Below, in pieces: positions 26,321-35,246 of a stretch of DNA of 64,000 nucleotides. This stretch comes from Pseudomonas tohonis. Its GTDB lineage: Bacteria > Pseudomonadota > Gammaproteobacteria > Pseudomonadales > Pseudomonadaceae. Every line of letters starts with the position of its first letter. The first letter of the stretch is position 1. The stretch lies in the NCBI RefSeq assembly GCF_012767755.2, contig NZ_AP023189.1, forward strand, positions 5,520,001 to 5,584,000, written 5' to 3'. A program made the position numbers and the translations under genes. The notes under the pieces are model-generated. The model did no database searches and was not told where the DNA came from. It saw nothing but the letters and a program-made list of their open reading frames with translations.

Positions 26321-26590
26321 GCGAACGAATTCGCTCCCACAAGGGCGACGGCGCTGCGCACCGCTTGGCGACTGAAGTCGCCCCTACAAAGGCCCCCAGC
26401 CGTCACGGACATGACCGATGTGTAGGGTGGAAGTCGCTTTTTACTTCCACAAGGCGGAGTTGGGGGATGCGCCGTGGATTGGCCGTAGGGCGGGTAAAAC
26501 CCGCGAAGAAGTGGGCAAGGAGTTGTCGGGTTGCACCCGACCTACGCACTGGGCCAGAAGAGCGGTGGGCTGAAGCCCACCCTACGAAGA
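26321..26590. repeat. Repeat-rich intergenic region between tetR and gpx
   Basis: The 494-base gap between 26190 and 26683 has no gene. It is a chain of hairpin units: GAACGAATTCGCTCCCAC at about 26325, CTGAAGTCGCCCCTAC at about 26372, the 35-base unit 26422-26456 (close to 6738-6772), GGCGGGTAAAACCCGC at about 26488, a TCGGG-CCCGA hairpin near 26526 and GGTGGGCTGAAGCCCACC at 26564-26581. Most are followed by CTACG. Confidence 0.65.
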
Positions 26591-26683
26591 GCGTTGCAGC
26601 CCTGGCTCGGAGACCGGGAAATGGTGGATGAGAAGAGCGCCATCCGCCCTACACAGGTCCCACCGTCGAGCAGGGGGAACGAC

Positions 26684-27166
26684 TCAACCCAGCGCCTTCT
26701 CGATGGCCAGCACCAGCGCGGGATCATCCGGGGCGGTACGCGGGGAGAAGCGTGCCAGCACGCGGCCGTCCTGCCCGACGAGGAACTTCTCGAAGTTCCA
26801 GGTGATGTCGCCGGGGAACTCGGCGCCCTCTCCCGCCAGCAGGCGATACAGCGGATGACGCCCCGGCCCGTTGACCTCCAGCTTGCTGCCCAGCGGGAAG
26901 CTGACGCCGTAGTTGAGGCTGCAGAACTCGCGGATCTCGTCCTCGCTGCCCGGCTCCTGGCCGGCGAACTGGTTGCAGGGCAGGCCAAGCACGGTGAAGC
27001 CCTTGTCGCGGTATTGCTGGTAGAGCTTTTCCAGCCCGGCGTATTGCGGTGTCAGCCCGCACTTGGAGGCTACGTTGACCACCAGAACCACTTGCCCCTT
27101 GTAGGGCGCCAGAGGCAGCTCCTGACCGTCGAGGGCACGCAGGTTGAGGTCGTGGAATGCACTCAT
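26684..27166 (-). CDS. Glutathione peroxidase family protein
   Basis: This 160-residue thiol peroxidase has the catalytic cysteine in NVASKCGLTPQY, the glutamine in LPCNQFAGQEPG and the tryptophan in ITWNFEKFLV. It is a cysteine (not selenocysteine) form; bacterial members often use thioredoxin. AGGAG precedes ATG 27166. It removes hydroperoxides in the cytosol. It lies next to an FKBP isomerase gene and the ackA-pta operon. Confidence 0.93.
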   Translation of the reverse strand: MSAFHDLNLRALDGQELPLAPYKGQVVLVVNVASKCGLTPQYAGLEKLYQQYRDKGFTVLGLPCNQFAGQEPGSEDEIREFCSLNYGVSFPLGSKLEVNGPGRHPLYRLLAGEGAEFPGDITWNFEKFLVGQDGRVLARFSPRTAPDDPALVLAIEKALG

Positions 27167-27210
27167 GACAAACTCCTGGATCGTCGCAAGGGGAACAACG
27201 CAGCGGGACA

Positions 27211-27235
27211 AAAAAGGCGCCCGTAGGCGCCTTTT
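27211..27235 (-). terminator. Terminator of the FKBP gene
   Basis: The stem AGGCGCC/GGCGCCT with a 4-base loop CGTA has As on one side and Ts on the other. It lies about 70 bases beyond the FKBP stop codon, before gpx. Confidence 0.85.
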
Positions 27236-27303
27236 CGGTTGATCAGAGCTTAGCAGCCCAATGGCGACAGAGCGTTGCCGCAAGTCGCCTGGCCGCTCGC
27301 CGA

Positions 27304-27789
27304 TCAGTGGTGGTGACCGCCTTCGCCATGGATATGGCCGTGGGCGATCTCTTCGGCGTTGGCTTCACGCACGTTGACCACTTTCACGTCGAAGTTCAGG
27401 CGCTGGCCGGCCAGCGGGTGGTTGCCGTCGACGGTCACGTCGTCGCCGTCGATGTCGCGGATGGTGACGATCTGCATGCCGCCGTCCGGGCCGGACGCAT
27501 GGAACTGCATGCCGACTTCCAGTTGATCGACGCCTTCGAACATGGCGCGGCTCAGGGTGGCGACCAGCTCGGCGCTGTATTCGCCGTAGGCTTCCTCGGG
27601 CTCGATGGCGACCTTGATCGCATCACCGGCCTGCTTGCCTTCCAGGGCCTTTTCCAGGCCGACGATGATGTTGCCGGAACCGTGCAGGTACACCAGCGGA
27701 GCGCCGCCAGCGGAGCTGTCGATGACCTCACCGGCGTCGTTGGTGAGCGTATAGTCGATGGAGACAGCCTTGTTGGCGGCAATCAGCAT
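27304..27789 (-). CDS. slyD: FKBP-type peptidyl-prolyl isomerase (SlyD-like)
   Basis: The protein has 161 residues: FKBP strands (AVSIDYTLTNDAGEVIDSSAGGAPLVYLHGSGNIIVGLEKALEG), an inserted flap domain (residues about 70-125) and a histidine-rich tail (HGHIHGEGGHHH). That layout is SlyD: a cytosolic isomerase and chaperone that also binds nickel and other metals. It starts at ATG 27789, overlapping head to head with the divergent DUF3565 frame. Confidence 0.9.
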   Translation of the reverse strand: MLIAANKAVSIDYTLTNDAGEVIDSSAGGAPLVYLHGSGNIIVGLEKALEGKQAGDAIKVAIEPEEAYGEYSAELVATLSRAMFEGVDQLEVGMQFHASGPDGGMQIVTIRDIDGDDVTVDGNHPLAGQRLNFDVKVVNVREANAEEIAHGHIHGEGGHHH

Positions 27790-28087
27790 GGTGCGAGACC
27801 TTTTGGAGAAGATTGAAGAACGTGCAAGTCTAACTGCCAAGTCGGCCGATTGCGACCCGAAGGCTGACGGACGGATCGTACGCTTGCTTGACTTCCGCCA
27901 GGATGACGAAGGCCACTGGGTGGCAGTCTTGTCCTGCGGCCACACCCAGCACCTGCGCCACCAGCCGCCCTGGCAATCGCGCGCCTGGGTGCTGGACCTG
28001 GCACAGCGCGAAGCACGGCGCGGGCAGCCCTTTTCCTGTGGCTGGTGCGCCCGTGGCACGGACCCCGAAACTACCAAGGAGCAATGA
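27788..28087 (+). CDS. DUF3565 family protein
   Basis: The protein has about 99 residues with the DUF3565 core ([41 protein letters not shown] and a second cysteine pair FSCGWCARG). The Cys/His pattern (C-G-H ... C-x-x-C) suggests a small zinc site. The start is unsure: ATG 27788 sits within the start codon of the divergent slyD, and a TTG at 27803 is an alternative. Its stop overlaps the ackA start region, so it leads the ackA-pta operon. Confidence 0.75.
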   Translation: MVRDLLEKIEERASLTAKSADCDPKADGRIVRLLDFRQDDEGHWVAVLSCGHTQHLRHQPPWQSRAWVLDLAQREARRGQPFSCGWCARGTDPETTKEQ

Positions 28088-29271
28088 TGCCCTCACGCAA
28101 CATTCTGGTGATCAACTGTGGCAGCTCGTCGATCAAGTTCGCCCTGGTCAGCGAGGCCCATTCGCAATTCCCCCTGTTCGGCATCGCCGAGCGCCTGGGC
28201 AGCCGCGACGCCGAACTGCGCTGGCAGCGCGGCGGCGACAAGGACAGCCTGATGATCCCCAACGGCGACTACCGCGTCGCCCTCTCGCAGTTGCTCCCCC
28301 TGGTGCAGGCGGCCACCGGCGGCAAGCTGCACGGCATCGGCCACCGCGTGGTGCACGGCGGCGAGCGCTTCACCTCGGCGCAGCGCCTGGATAGCGAGGT
28401 GATCGCCGCGATCCGCGCCATCGCTCCCCTCGCCCCGTTGCACAACCCGGCGGCGCTGCAGGGCATCGAGGCGGCCATGAGCGTCTACCCGCAATTGCCC
28501 CAGGTGGCGGTGTTCGACACGTCCTTCCACCAGAGCCTGCCCGAGCACGCCTACCGCTACGCTGTGCCGGAACACCTCTACCGCGACCACGGCGTGCGCC
28601 GCTACGGGTTCCACGGCACCAGCCACCGCTACGTCAGCCACCGCGCGGCGGAGATCGCCGGGCTGTCCATCGGCGACAGCAGCTGGCTCAGTGCACACCT
28701 GGGCAATGGCTGCTCCACCTGCGCCATCGTCGACGGCCAGAGCCGCGACACCAGCATGGGCCTGACGCCCCTCGAAGGCCTGGTGATGGGCACGCGCAGC
28801 GGCGACATCGACCCCAACCTGCACGGCCACCTGGCCAGCACCCTGGGCTGGAGCCTCGAAGAGATCACCCGCGTGCTCAACAGCGAGAGCGGCCTGAAGG
28901 GGCTGTCCGGGCTCTCCAACGACATGCGCGCCCTGGAACAGGCCCGCGAGCAGGGCCACCCCGGCGCCACCCTGGCCATCGAGGTGTTCTGCTACCGCCT
29001 GGCCAAGAGCCTCGCGGCCATGAGCTGCGCCCTTCCCCAGCTGGACGGCCTGATCTTCACCGGCGGCATCGGCGAGAATTCGCCGCTGATCCGCAGCAAG
29101 ACGGTGACGCACCTGAAGCTCTTCGACCTGGCCATCGACAAGGAAGCCAACGCCCGCTGCATCCGCGGCATCGCCGGCCCGATCCACAAGTACGGTCATA
29201 CGCGCATCCTCGTGGTCCCGACCAACGAGGAGCGGCAGATCGCCCTCGACACCCTCGCCCTGCTCAACTAA
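28087..29271 (+). CDS. ackA: Acetate kinase
   Basis: The protein has 394 residues with acetokinase motifs [42 protein letters not shown] and [13 protein letters not shown]. It interconverts acetyl phosphate with ADP and acetate with ATP. Of two adjacent ATGs, 28087 is best spaced from AAGGAG. Ten bases separate it from pta, forming the acetate overflow and activation pathway. Confidence 0.96.
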   Translation: MPSRNILVINCGSSSIKFALVSEAHSQFPLFGIAERLGSRDAELRWQRGGDKDSLMIPNGDYRVALSQLLPLVQAATGGKLHGIGHRVVHGGERFTSAQRLDSEVIAAIRAIAPLAPLHNPAALQGIEAAMSVYPQLPQVAVFDTSFHQSLPEHAYRYAVPEHLYRDHGVRRYGFHGTSHRYVSHRAAEIAGLSIGDSSWLSAHLGNGCSTCAIVDGQSRDTSMGLTPLEGLVMGTRSGDIDPNLHGHLASTLGWSLEEITRVLNSESGLKGLSGLSNDMRALEQAREQGHPGATLAIEVFCYRLAKSLAAMSCALPQLDGLIFTGGIGENSPLIRSKTVTHLKLFDLAIDKEANARCIRGIAGPIHKYGHTRILVVPTNEERQIALDTLALLN

Positions 29272-29280
29272 GGCGGCTCC

Positions 29281-31359
29281 ATGCATACATTCTTCATCGC
29301 CCCCACCGGTTTCGGCGTCGGCCTCACCTCCATCAGCCTGGGCCTGGTGCGTGCCCTGGAACTGGCCGGCCTCAAGGTCGGCTTCTACAAACCCATCGCC
29401 CAGCCCCACCCGGGCGATCGCGGCCCCGAGCGCTCCAGCGAACTGATCGCCCGGACCCACGGCCTCACCCCGCCCAAGGCGCTGGAGCTGTCCCAGGTCG
29501 AGCGCATGCTCGGCGACGGCCAGCTCGACGAGCTGCTGGAAGAGATCGTCAGCCGCTACCAGCAGGCCGCCGAGGGCAAGGACGTGGTGATAGTCGAGGG
29601 CATGGTGCCCACCCGCCACGCCAGCTACGCCGCACGGGTCAACTTCCACCTGGCCAAGAGCCTCGACGCCGAGGTGATCCTGGTCTCGGCGCCGGAGAAC
29701 GAGACCCTCACCGAGCTCTCCGACCGCATCGAGATCCAGGCCCAGCTGTTCGGCGGGCCGCGTGATCCGAAGGTGCTCGGGGTGATCCTCAACAAGGTGC
29801 GCGAGGCCGACTTCGCCCAGCAGATCCGCGAGAACTCCTCGCTCCTGCGCAGCGACGACTTCCGCCTGCTCGGCTGCATCCCCTGGGAAGACGAACTGAA
29901 CGCCGCGCGCACCCGCGACGTGGCCGACCTGCTCGGCGCCCGGGTGATCAACGCCGGCGACTACGACCAGCGCCGCGTGCAGACCATCGTCCTCTGCGCC
30001 CGCGCCGTACCCAACACCGTGCCGCTGCTCAAGCCCGGCGTGCTGGTGGTGACCCCGGGCGATCGCGACGACATCATCCTCGCCGCCAGCCTCGCCGCCA
30101 TGAACGGCGTGCCGCTGGCCGGCCTGCTGCTGTGCAGCGACTTCCCGCCGGACCCGCGCATCATGGAGCTGTGCCGTGGCGCCCTGCAGGGCGGCCTCCC
30201 GGTACTCGCCGTGGCCACCGGCTCCTACGACACGGCCACCAACCTCAACCGCATGAACAAGGAAATCCCGGTGGACGACCGCGAGCGCGCCGAGAAGGTC
30301 ACCGCCTTCGTCGCCCGCTTCCTCGACCAGGACTGGCTGCGCGACCGCTGCGGCACCCCGCGCGAGCTGCGCCTCTCGCCCCCGGCCTTCCGCCACCAGC
30401 TGGTCAAGCGCGCGCAGCTGGCCGACAAGCGCATCGTCCTGCCCGAGGGCGCCGAACCCCGCACCGTGCAGGCCGCCGCCATCTGCCAGGCGCGGGGCAT
30501 TGCCCGCTGCGTGCTGCTGGCCAAGCCCGAGGACGTGCAGGCGGTCGCCGTCGCCCAGGGCATCGTCCTGCCCGAGGGGCTGGAGATCCTCGATCCCGAC
30601 CTGATCCGCCCGCGCTACGTCGAGCCCATGGTCGAGCTGCGCCAGGGCAAGGGCCTCAACGCACCCATGGCCGCCGCACAGCTGGAGGACAGCGTGGTGC
30701 TGGGCACCATGATGCTGGCCCTGGACGAAGTCGACGGCCTGGTCTCCGGCGCCGTGCACACCACCGCCAACACCATCCGCCCGGCCCTGCAGCTGATCAA
30801 GACCGCGCCCGGCTACAAGCTGGTGTCCTCGGTGTTCTTCATGCTCCTACCGGAGCAGGTGGTGGTCTACGGCGACTGCGCGGTGAACCCCGACCCGAGC
30901 GCCGCCGAGCTGGCCGAGATCGCCCTGCAGAGCGCCGACTCCGCCGCTGCCTTCGGCATCGAGCCCAAGGTGGCGATGATCAGCTACTCCACTGGCGACT
31001 CCGGCAGCGGCGAGGAAGTGGAGAAGGTCCGCGAGGCGACCCGCCTGGCCCGTGCCGCGCGCCCCGACCTGCTGATCGACGGCCCGCTGCAGTACGACGC
31101 CGCCGCCATCGACAGCGTCGGCCGGCAGAAGGCGCCCAACAGCCCGGTGGCCGGCCACGCCACGGTCTTCGTGTTCCCCGACCTGAACACCGGCAACACC
31201 ACCTACAAGGCGGTGCAGCGCAGCGCCCAGGTGATCAGCGTCGGGCCGATGCTGCAGGGCCTGCGCAAACCGGTGAACGACCTCTCCCGTGGCGCCCTGG
31301 TGGACGACATCGTCTACACCATCGCCCTCACCGCCATCCAGGCGGCGACCCGAAGCTGA
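29281..31359 (+). CDS. pta: Phosphate acetyltransferase
   Basis: This 692-residue long-form Pta has an N-terminal P-loop-like domain (IAPTGFGVGLTSISLGLVRALE), a central DRTGG domain (about 220-330) and the C-terminal catalytic phosphotransacetylase domain (KRIVLPEGAEPRTVQAAAI, SAVHTTANTIRPALQLI, PDLNTGNTTYKAVQR). It converts acetyl-CoA and phosphate to acetyl phosphate and is the partner of AckA in the same operon. Confidence 0.96.
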   Translation: MHTFFIAPTGFGVGLTSISLGLVRALELAGLKVGFYKPIAQPHPGDRGPERSSELIARTHGLTPPKALELSQVERMLGDGQLDELLEEIVSRYQQAAEGKDVVIVEGMVPTRHASYAARVNFHLAKSLDAEVILVSAPENETLTELSDRIEIQAQLFGGPRDPKVLGVILNKVREADFAQQIRENSSLLRSDDFRLLGCIPWEDELNAARTRDVADLLGARVINAGDYDQRRVQTIVLCARAVPNTVPLLKPGVLVVTPGDRDDIILAASLAAMNGVPLAGLLLCSDFPPDPRIMELCRGALQGGLPVLAVATGSYDTATNLNRMNKEIPVDDRERAEKVTAFVARFLDQDWLRDRCGTPRELRLSPPAFRHQLVKRAQLADKRIVLPEGAEPRTVQAAAICQARGIARCVLLAKPEDVQAVAVAQGIVLPEGLEILDPDLIRPRYVEPMVELRQGKGLNAPMAAAQLEDSVVLGTMMLALDEVDGLVSGAVHTTANTIRPALQLIKTAPGYKLVSSVFFMLLPEQVVVYGDCAVNPDPSAAELAEIALQSADSAAAFGIEPKVAMISYSTGDSGSGEEVEKVREATRLARAARPDLLIDGPLQYDAAAIDSVGRQKAPNSPVAGHATVFVFPDLNTGNTTYKAVQRSAQVISVGPMLQGLRKPVNDLSRGALVDDIVYTIALTAIQAATRS

Positions 31360-31523
31360 GCACCGCGCCCGGCGGGTGGCCGCGCTGCCCGACCGGGCGG
31401 TCACCCTTGCCGCTTGCAGTTCAGTGAACAGGCGTTAACCTGTGCCACCACTGGCCCCGCCGCGTGCGCGGCATCCCCTCAACAGGGCGGCACAGACCGC
31501 CCGGAAACGAGGTCCCGACCTTC

Positions 31524-32432
31524 ATGCTGAGCTTTCTTCCCGCCTTCGTTCGCGGCGTACTCGCCTCCCTGCTGCTGGCGCTCAACACCCTGTTCTGGTG
31601 CTGGCCGCTGTTCGCCGTCACCCTGCTCAAGCTGATCCTGCCGTTCCGCCCGGCGCGCCTGGCGCTGAACTGGGTGGTGAACTTCATCCACGAAGCCTGG
31701 GTGACCTGCAACAAGGGCTGGATGAACCTGGTGCGCGATACCCGCTGGAAGGTGGAAGGCCTCGACGGCCTCGACTACCAGCACTCCTACCTGGTCACCA
31801 GCAACCACCAGAGCTGGGTGGACATCCTGGTGTTGCAGTACGTGCTCAACCGCCGCATCCGCCCGCTGAAGTTCTTCCTCAAGCAGGAACTGATCTGGGT
31901 CCCGGTGATCGGCCTGTGCTGGTGGGCGCTGGAATTCCCCTTCATGAAGCGCTACTCCAAGGCCTACCTGGCCAAGCACCCGGAGAAGAAGGGCAAGGAC
32001 CTGGAAACCACCCGCCGCACCTGCGACAAGTTCCGTGACAACCCGGTGGGCATCTTCAACTTCCTCGAAGGCACGCGCTTCACCGAGGGCAAGCACCGCG
32101 AACAGGCCTCGCCCTTCAAGTACCTGCTCAAGCCCAAGGCGGGCGGCATCGCCTTCGTCCTCGACGCCATGGGCGAGCAGATGCAGGCGCTGCTCAACGT
32201 CACCATCCACTACCCGGAAGGCAACCCGAGCTTCTGGACGCTGATGGCCGGCGAAATCCCCGAGGTGATCGTGCGCATCCAGGCGATGCCGATTCCCCAG
32301 GAATTCATCGGCCGCAGCTACGACCAGGACGAGAACTACCGCAAGACCTTCCAGCTCTGGGTCAACCAGCTGTGGGAAACCAAGGACGCCGAGCTGGAGC
32401 AGCTGCACCGGCAGTTCCCGCCGAGCCGCTGA
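31524..32432 (+). CDS. Acyltransferase (PlsC/YihG-like)
   Basis: This 302-residue membrane-bound acyltransferase has an N-terminal helix (MLSFLPAFVRGVLASLLLALNTLFWCWPL) and the HX4D motif in TSNHQSWVDILVL. The second motif is FNFLEGTRFTEGKH. It resembles YihG, which transfers acyl groups to lysophosphatidic acid. ATG 31524 is used. The gene stands alone after pta and is closed by a terminator. Confidence 0.88.
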   Translation: MLSFLPAFVRGVLASLLLALNTLFWCWPLFAVTLLKLILPFRPARLALNWVVNFIHEAWVTCNKGWMNLVRDTRWKVEGLDGLDYQHSYLVTSNHQSWVDILVLQYVLNRRIRPLKFFLKQELIWVPVIGLCWWALEFPFMKRYSKAYLAKHPEKKGKDLETTRRTCDKFRDNPVGIFNFLEGTRFTEGKHREQASPFKYLLKPKAGGIAFVLDAMGEQMQALLNVTIHYPEGNPSFWTLMAGEIPEVIVRIQAMPIPQEFIGRSYDQDENYRKTFQLWVNQLWETKDAELEQLHRQFPPSR

Positions 32433-32452
32433 GGCATCGCCCCGGAACGCGA

Positions 32453-32476
32453 AAAGCCCGCCTATCGGCGGGCTTT
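32453..32476 (+). terminator. Terminator of the acyltransferase gene
   Basis: The stem AAAGCCCGCC/GGCGGGCTTT with a TATC loop lies 20 bases after the stop codon. Confidence 0.88.
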
Positions 32477-32550
32477 CTCGTCGTGGATACGTCTGTTCGA
32501 TGGTCTCCGCGTTCGCGGGAGTGGCAGGCCATGCGGAGCATCCCGCAACA

Positions 32551-32579
32551 CCGTCATCCCCGCGCACGCGGGGACCCAC
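32551..32579. repeat. Short intergenic repeat with CCCCGCGCACGCGGGG core
   Basis: CCGTCATCCCCGCGCACGCGGGGACCCAC is a self-complementary unit of a type scattered in many proteobacterial genomes. It is the only notable element in the 220-base gap after the acyltransferase terminator. Confidence 0.4.
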
Positions 32580-32655
32580 TAAAAGCCCCGCGCGGCAGAC
32601 CGAGCCCGGCTCCGCTGGGCCTCGCTGCGCTCGGCACCCACCTACGGGGCCTGTC

Positions 32656-32967
32656 TCAGCCCGACAGCACCTCGTCCACCTGCAGCAGCGGGGCGATGTT
32701 GGTGTAGCGCGGGATGTCCTCGTTGATCGCCTGGCCGTTCTTGCGCAGTGTCGCCTGCAGGCTGTCGATGGACTTGATCCAGATGTTGGCCAGGCACAGG
32801 AAGGGCGCGGCCGAGCCATCGCCGGAAGCGAGCCCCTTGCGCACTTCGACCCTGACCAGGTTGTCCCCCAGCATCTCGCTCACCATGGGGATGTGCGTCT
32901 TGAGGTAGTAATCGAAATCGAAGGTGCCGCCCTCGTTGTTCGGATAGGCCACAAACAGGCAATACAT
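32656..32967 (-). CDS. EthD family protein
   Basis: The protein has 103 residues from ATG 32967 with AGGAG upstream. MYCLFVAYPNNEGGTFDFDYYLKTHIPMV carries the Y-x-x-x-H pattern of EthD/ferredoxin-like dimeric alpha-beta-barrel proteins. Relatives support degradation of ethers, lignin units or polyketides, but most are uncharacterised. It is isolated, downstream of the two-component operon on the same strand. Confidence 0.82.
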   Translation of the reverse strand: MYCLFVAYPNNEGGTFDFDYYLKTHIPMVSEMLGDNLVRVEVRKGLASGDGSAAPFLCLANIWIKSIDSLQATLRKNGQAINEDIPRYTNIAPLLQVDEVLSG

Positions 32968-33110
32968 GGGAAAACTCCTTGGGTTGGCCGGCTGCACGGG
33001 CGCGCCGTGGGGCAAGTGTAGGACGCCCCATGAGGGGCGCTTGCCATCATTTGGTCGTAGTCGCGGATGGGCATGTGGGCGGCGCCCGCGCCGGGCGCCG
33101 CGCCTTGGCT

Positions 33111-35246
33111 TCAGCTCTGCGGCTTGAAGCTCGCCCAGTCCACCTGCAGCGGGAAGTTCTCCGCCTTGGCCACCGGCAGCCCGGGGGAAACCAAAAAGCC
33201 CTGCATGATCGAGCAGCCATGGTCGATCAGCCAATCGCGCTGGGCCAGGGTCTCCACCCCCTCGGCGATGACCTCCAGGCCCAGGTGGCTGCCCAGGTCG
33301 ATGATGGTGCTGACCACGGCGGCGTCGCGCGGCGACTCCAGCATGTTGGAGATGAACAGCCGGTCGATCTTCAGCGTGTCCAGCTCGAAGTGGCGCAGGT
33401 AGGCGAGCGACGAGTAGCCCGTGCCGAAGTCGTCGATGGCGATGCGCACGCCCAGCTCGCGCAGCTGGCGCAACTGCTCGCGGGTGTTATCCAGGTCCTG
33501 CATCAGTGCGCTCTCGGTGACCTCCACCTCGATCTGCGACGGCTTCAGCCCGTGCGTCACCAGCACCTCACGCAGGGCGTCCACCAGCGTCGGCATGCCG
33601 AACTGCACCGGGCTGAAGTTGATGCTGATCACCAGGTCCTCGCCGAAACGCTCGCGCCACTGGGTGCACTGGCTGACCCCCTGTTCGAGGATCCAGTCGC
33701 CCAGGCGGTTGATCAGCCGGGTCTCCTCCAGCAGCGGGATGAACACGTTCGGCGCGACCGTGCCGGCGACCCGGTGCTCCCAGCGCAGCAGCGCCTCGAA
33801 ACCGCGCAGGCGACCGCTGTCGAGGTAGATCTGTGGCTGGTAGACGAGCACGAAATCATCCTGCTCGATGGCGTTGCGCAGGCTTTCCTCCAGCATCAGC
33901 CGCGACCGGGCGCGGCCATTCATCTCCGGGGAGAAGAAGCGGTACTGCTGGCGCCCGGCGCGCTTGGCCTCGTACATGGCGATGTCCGCGGCGCGCAGCA
34001 GGCCGTCCACCGTCTGCCCGCACTCGGGGAAGCAGGCGATGCCGACGCTGGCGCCGAGGGTGATGTCGATGCCGTCGATGCGGTAGCGCACCGAGACCAG
34101 TTCGATCAGCTTCTCGGCCACCCGCGCCGCGTCCTCCGGGTGCTCCAGAGAATCGATCAGCGCGGTGAATTCGTCGCCCCCCATGCGCGCGAGGATGTCG
34201 TAGGGGCGCAGGCAGGTCTTGAGCTGCTCGGAGACGCGCCGCAGCACCTGGTCGCCGGCATCGTGGCCGAGCGAATCGTTGATGCGCTTGAAGCCATCGA
34301 GGTCGAGATAGAGCACCGCCATGCGCTTGCCACTGCGCTCGATGCGCGCCAGTGCGGCGTCCAGGGCCTGGTGGAAACCGCGGCGGTTGAGCAGGCCGGT
34401 GAGCGCATCGGTGATGGCCTGGGATTCCAGCTGCGCGTGCAGCTGGCGCACGGTGGACATGTCCAGGCTGATCACCACCATCGAGCGCTGCGCCCTTGGC
34501 AGCGGCGCGCAGGACAGCGCCACCGGCAGGGTGCTGCCGTTGAGGGTGTTGAGCACCGCGTCGTGCAGGCGATAGGGCTCGCCGCGCTTCCAGTGGCGAT
34601 AGAACTCGGAGAGGCGCCAGTCGCCGACGATCTCGGGACTGGCGATCAGCGAGAGGAAGCTGCCGCCCTCCAGGTCGGTGACCGAGCCCTGCAGCATCAG
34701 CGCCATGGCCGGGTTGGCGAAGTTGACGATGCCGTCCTCGCCGACCACGAGGATGCCCTCGGCGGCGTTCTCCAGCACCGAGGCGTTGAACGCGCGCGCG
34801 CTGTCCAGCTGCTGGGTCAGCTGCAGCAGGTCACGGCGGTTGCGCTCGTGTTCCAGCAGGGACTGCACCTTGTGCCGCAGCACCTGCGGGTCGAAGGGCT
34901 TGAGGATGAAGTCCACCGCGCCGCTGGCGTAGCCGCGCAACACGGCTTCCTGGGTATGGGCGATGGCGGAGATGAAGATGATCGGGGTGTAGCGCGTGTG
35001 CGGGCTGCCGCGCATCAACCGGGCGACCTCGAAGCCGTCCATCTTGGGCATCTGCACGTCGAGCAGCACCAGCCCCACCTGCTCCTCCAGCAGCACCTGC
35101 AGGGCCGCCTCGCCGGAATCGACGGTGCGCACGTCCCAGGTGGAGTCTTCCAGCACCGCCTCCATGGCGGCCAGGTTCTCGTGGCGGTCGTCGACCACCA
35201 GGAGGATGTTCTCGGGCCCCTTGAGCTTAGGCAGTGGCTGCGTCAT
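33111..35246 (-). CDS. Response regulator with GGDEF and EAL domains (c-di-GMP enzyme)
   Basis: The protein has 711 residues: REC (about 12-130, phospho-acceptor Asp63 in LLDVQMPKMDG), a PAS-like sensor (about 150-265), GGDEF (about 275-435) and EAL (about 450-700). The cyclase motif GGDEF at 356-360 is intact, with an inhibitory RxxD (RPYD, 347-350) five residues before it. The phosphodiesterase motifs EAL (484-486), EVTES and DDFGTGYSS are also intact, so both activities are possible. Its start overlaps the end of the hybrid kinase gene by 20 bases, so the kinase is the obvious phosphate donor. Confidence 0.94.
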   Translation of the reverse strand: MTQPLPKLKGPENILLVVDDRHENLAAMEAVLEDSTWDVRTVDSGEAALQVLLEEQVGLVLLDVQMPKMDGFEVARLMRGSPHTRYTPIIFISAIAHTQEAVLRGYASGAVDFILKPFDPQVLRHKVQSLLEHERNRRDLLQLTQQLDSARAFNASVLENAAEGILVVGEDGIVNFANPAMALMLQGSVTDLEGGSFLSLIASPEIVGDWRLSEFYRHWKRGEPYRLHDAVLNTLNGSTLPVALSCAPLPRAQRSMVVISLDMSTVRQLHAQLESQAITDALTGLLNRRGFHQALDAALARIERSGKRMAVLYLDLDGFKRINDSLGHDAGDQVLRRVSEQLKTCLRPYDILARMGGDEFTALIDSLEHPEDAARVAEKLIELVSVRYRIDGIDITLGASVGIACFPECGQTVDGLLRAADIAMYEAKRAGRQQYRFFSPEMNGRARSRLMLEESLRNAIEQDDFVLVYQPQIYLDSGRLRGFEALLRWEHRVAGTVAPNVFIPLLEETRLINRLGDWILEQGVSQCTQWRERFGEDLVISINFSPVQFGMPTLVDALREVLVTHGLKPSQIEVEVTESALMQDLDNTREQLRQLRELGVRIAIDDFGTGYSSLAYLRHFELDTLKIDRLFISNMLESPRDAAVVSTIIDLGSHLGLEVIAEGVETLAQRDWLIDHGCSIMQGFLVSPGLPVAKAENFPLQVDWASFKPQS

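Noticed and set aside
28093..30759. Minus-strand open frame of 888 codons across ackA and pta
   Set aside because: Its composition is typical of an antisense shadow, and it covers two well-identified plus-strand enzymes.
32551..32579. Possible CRISPR-like or phage attachment sequence in the GC-rich repeat
   Set aside because: It is a single copy here without spacers, and no integrase or duplicated att site is nearby.
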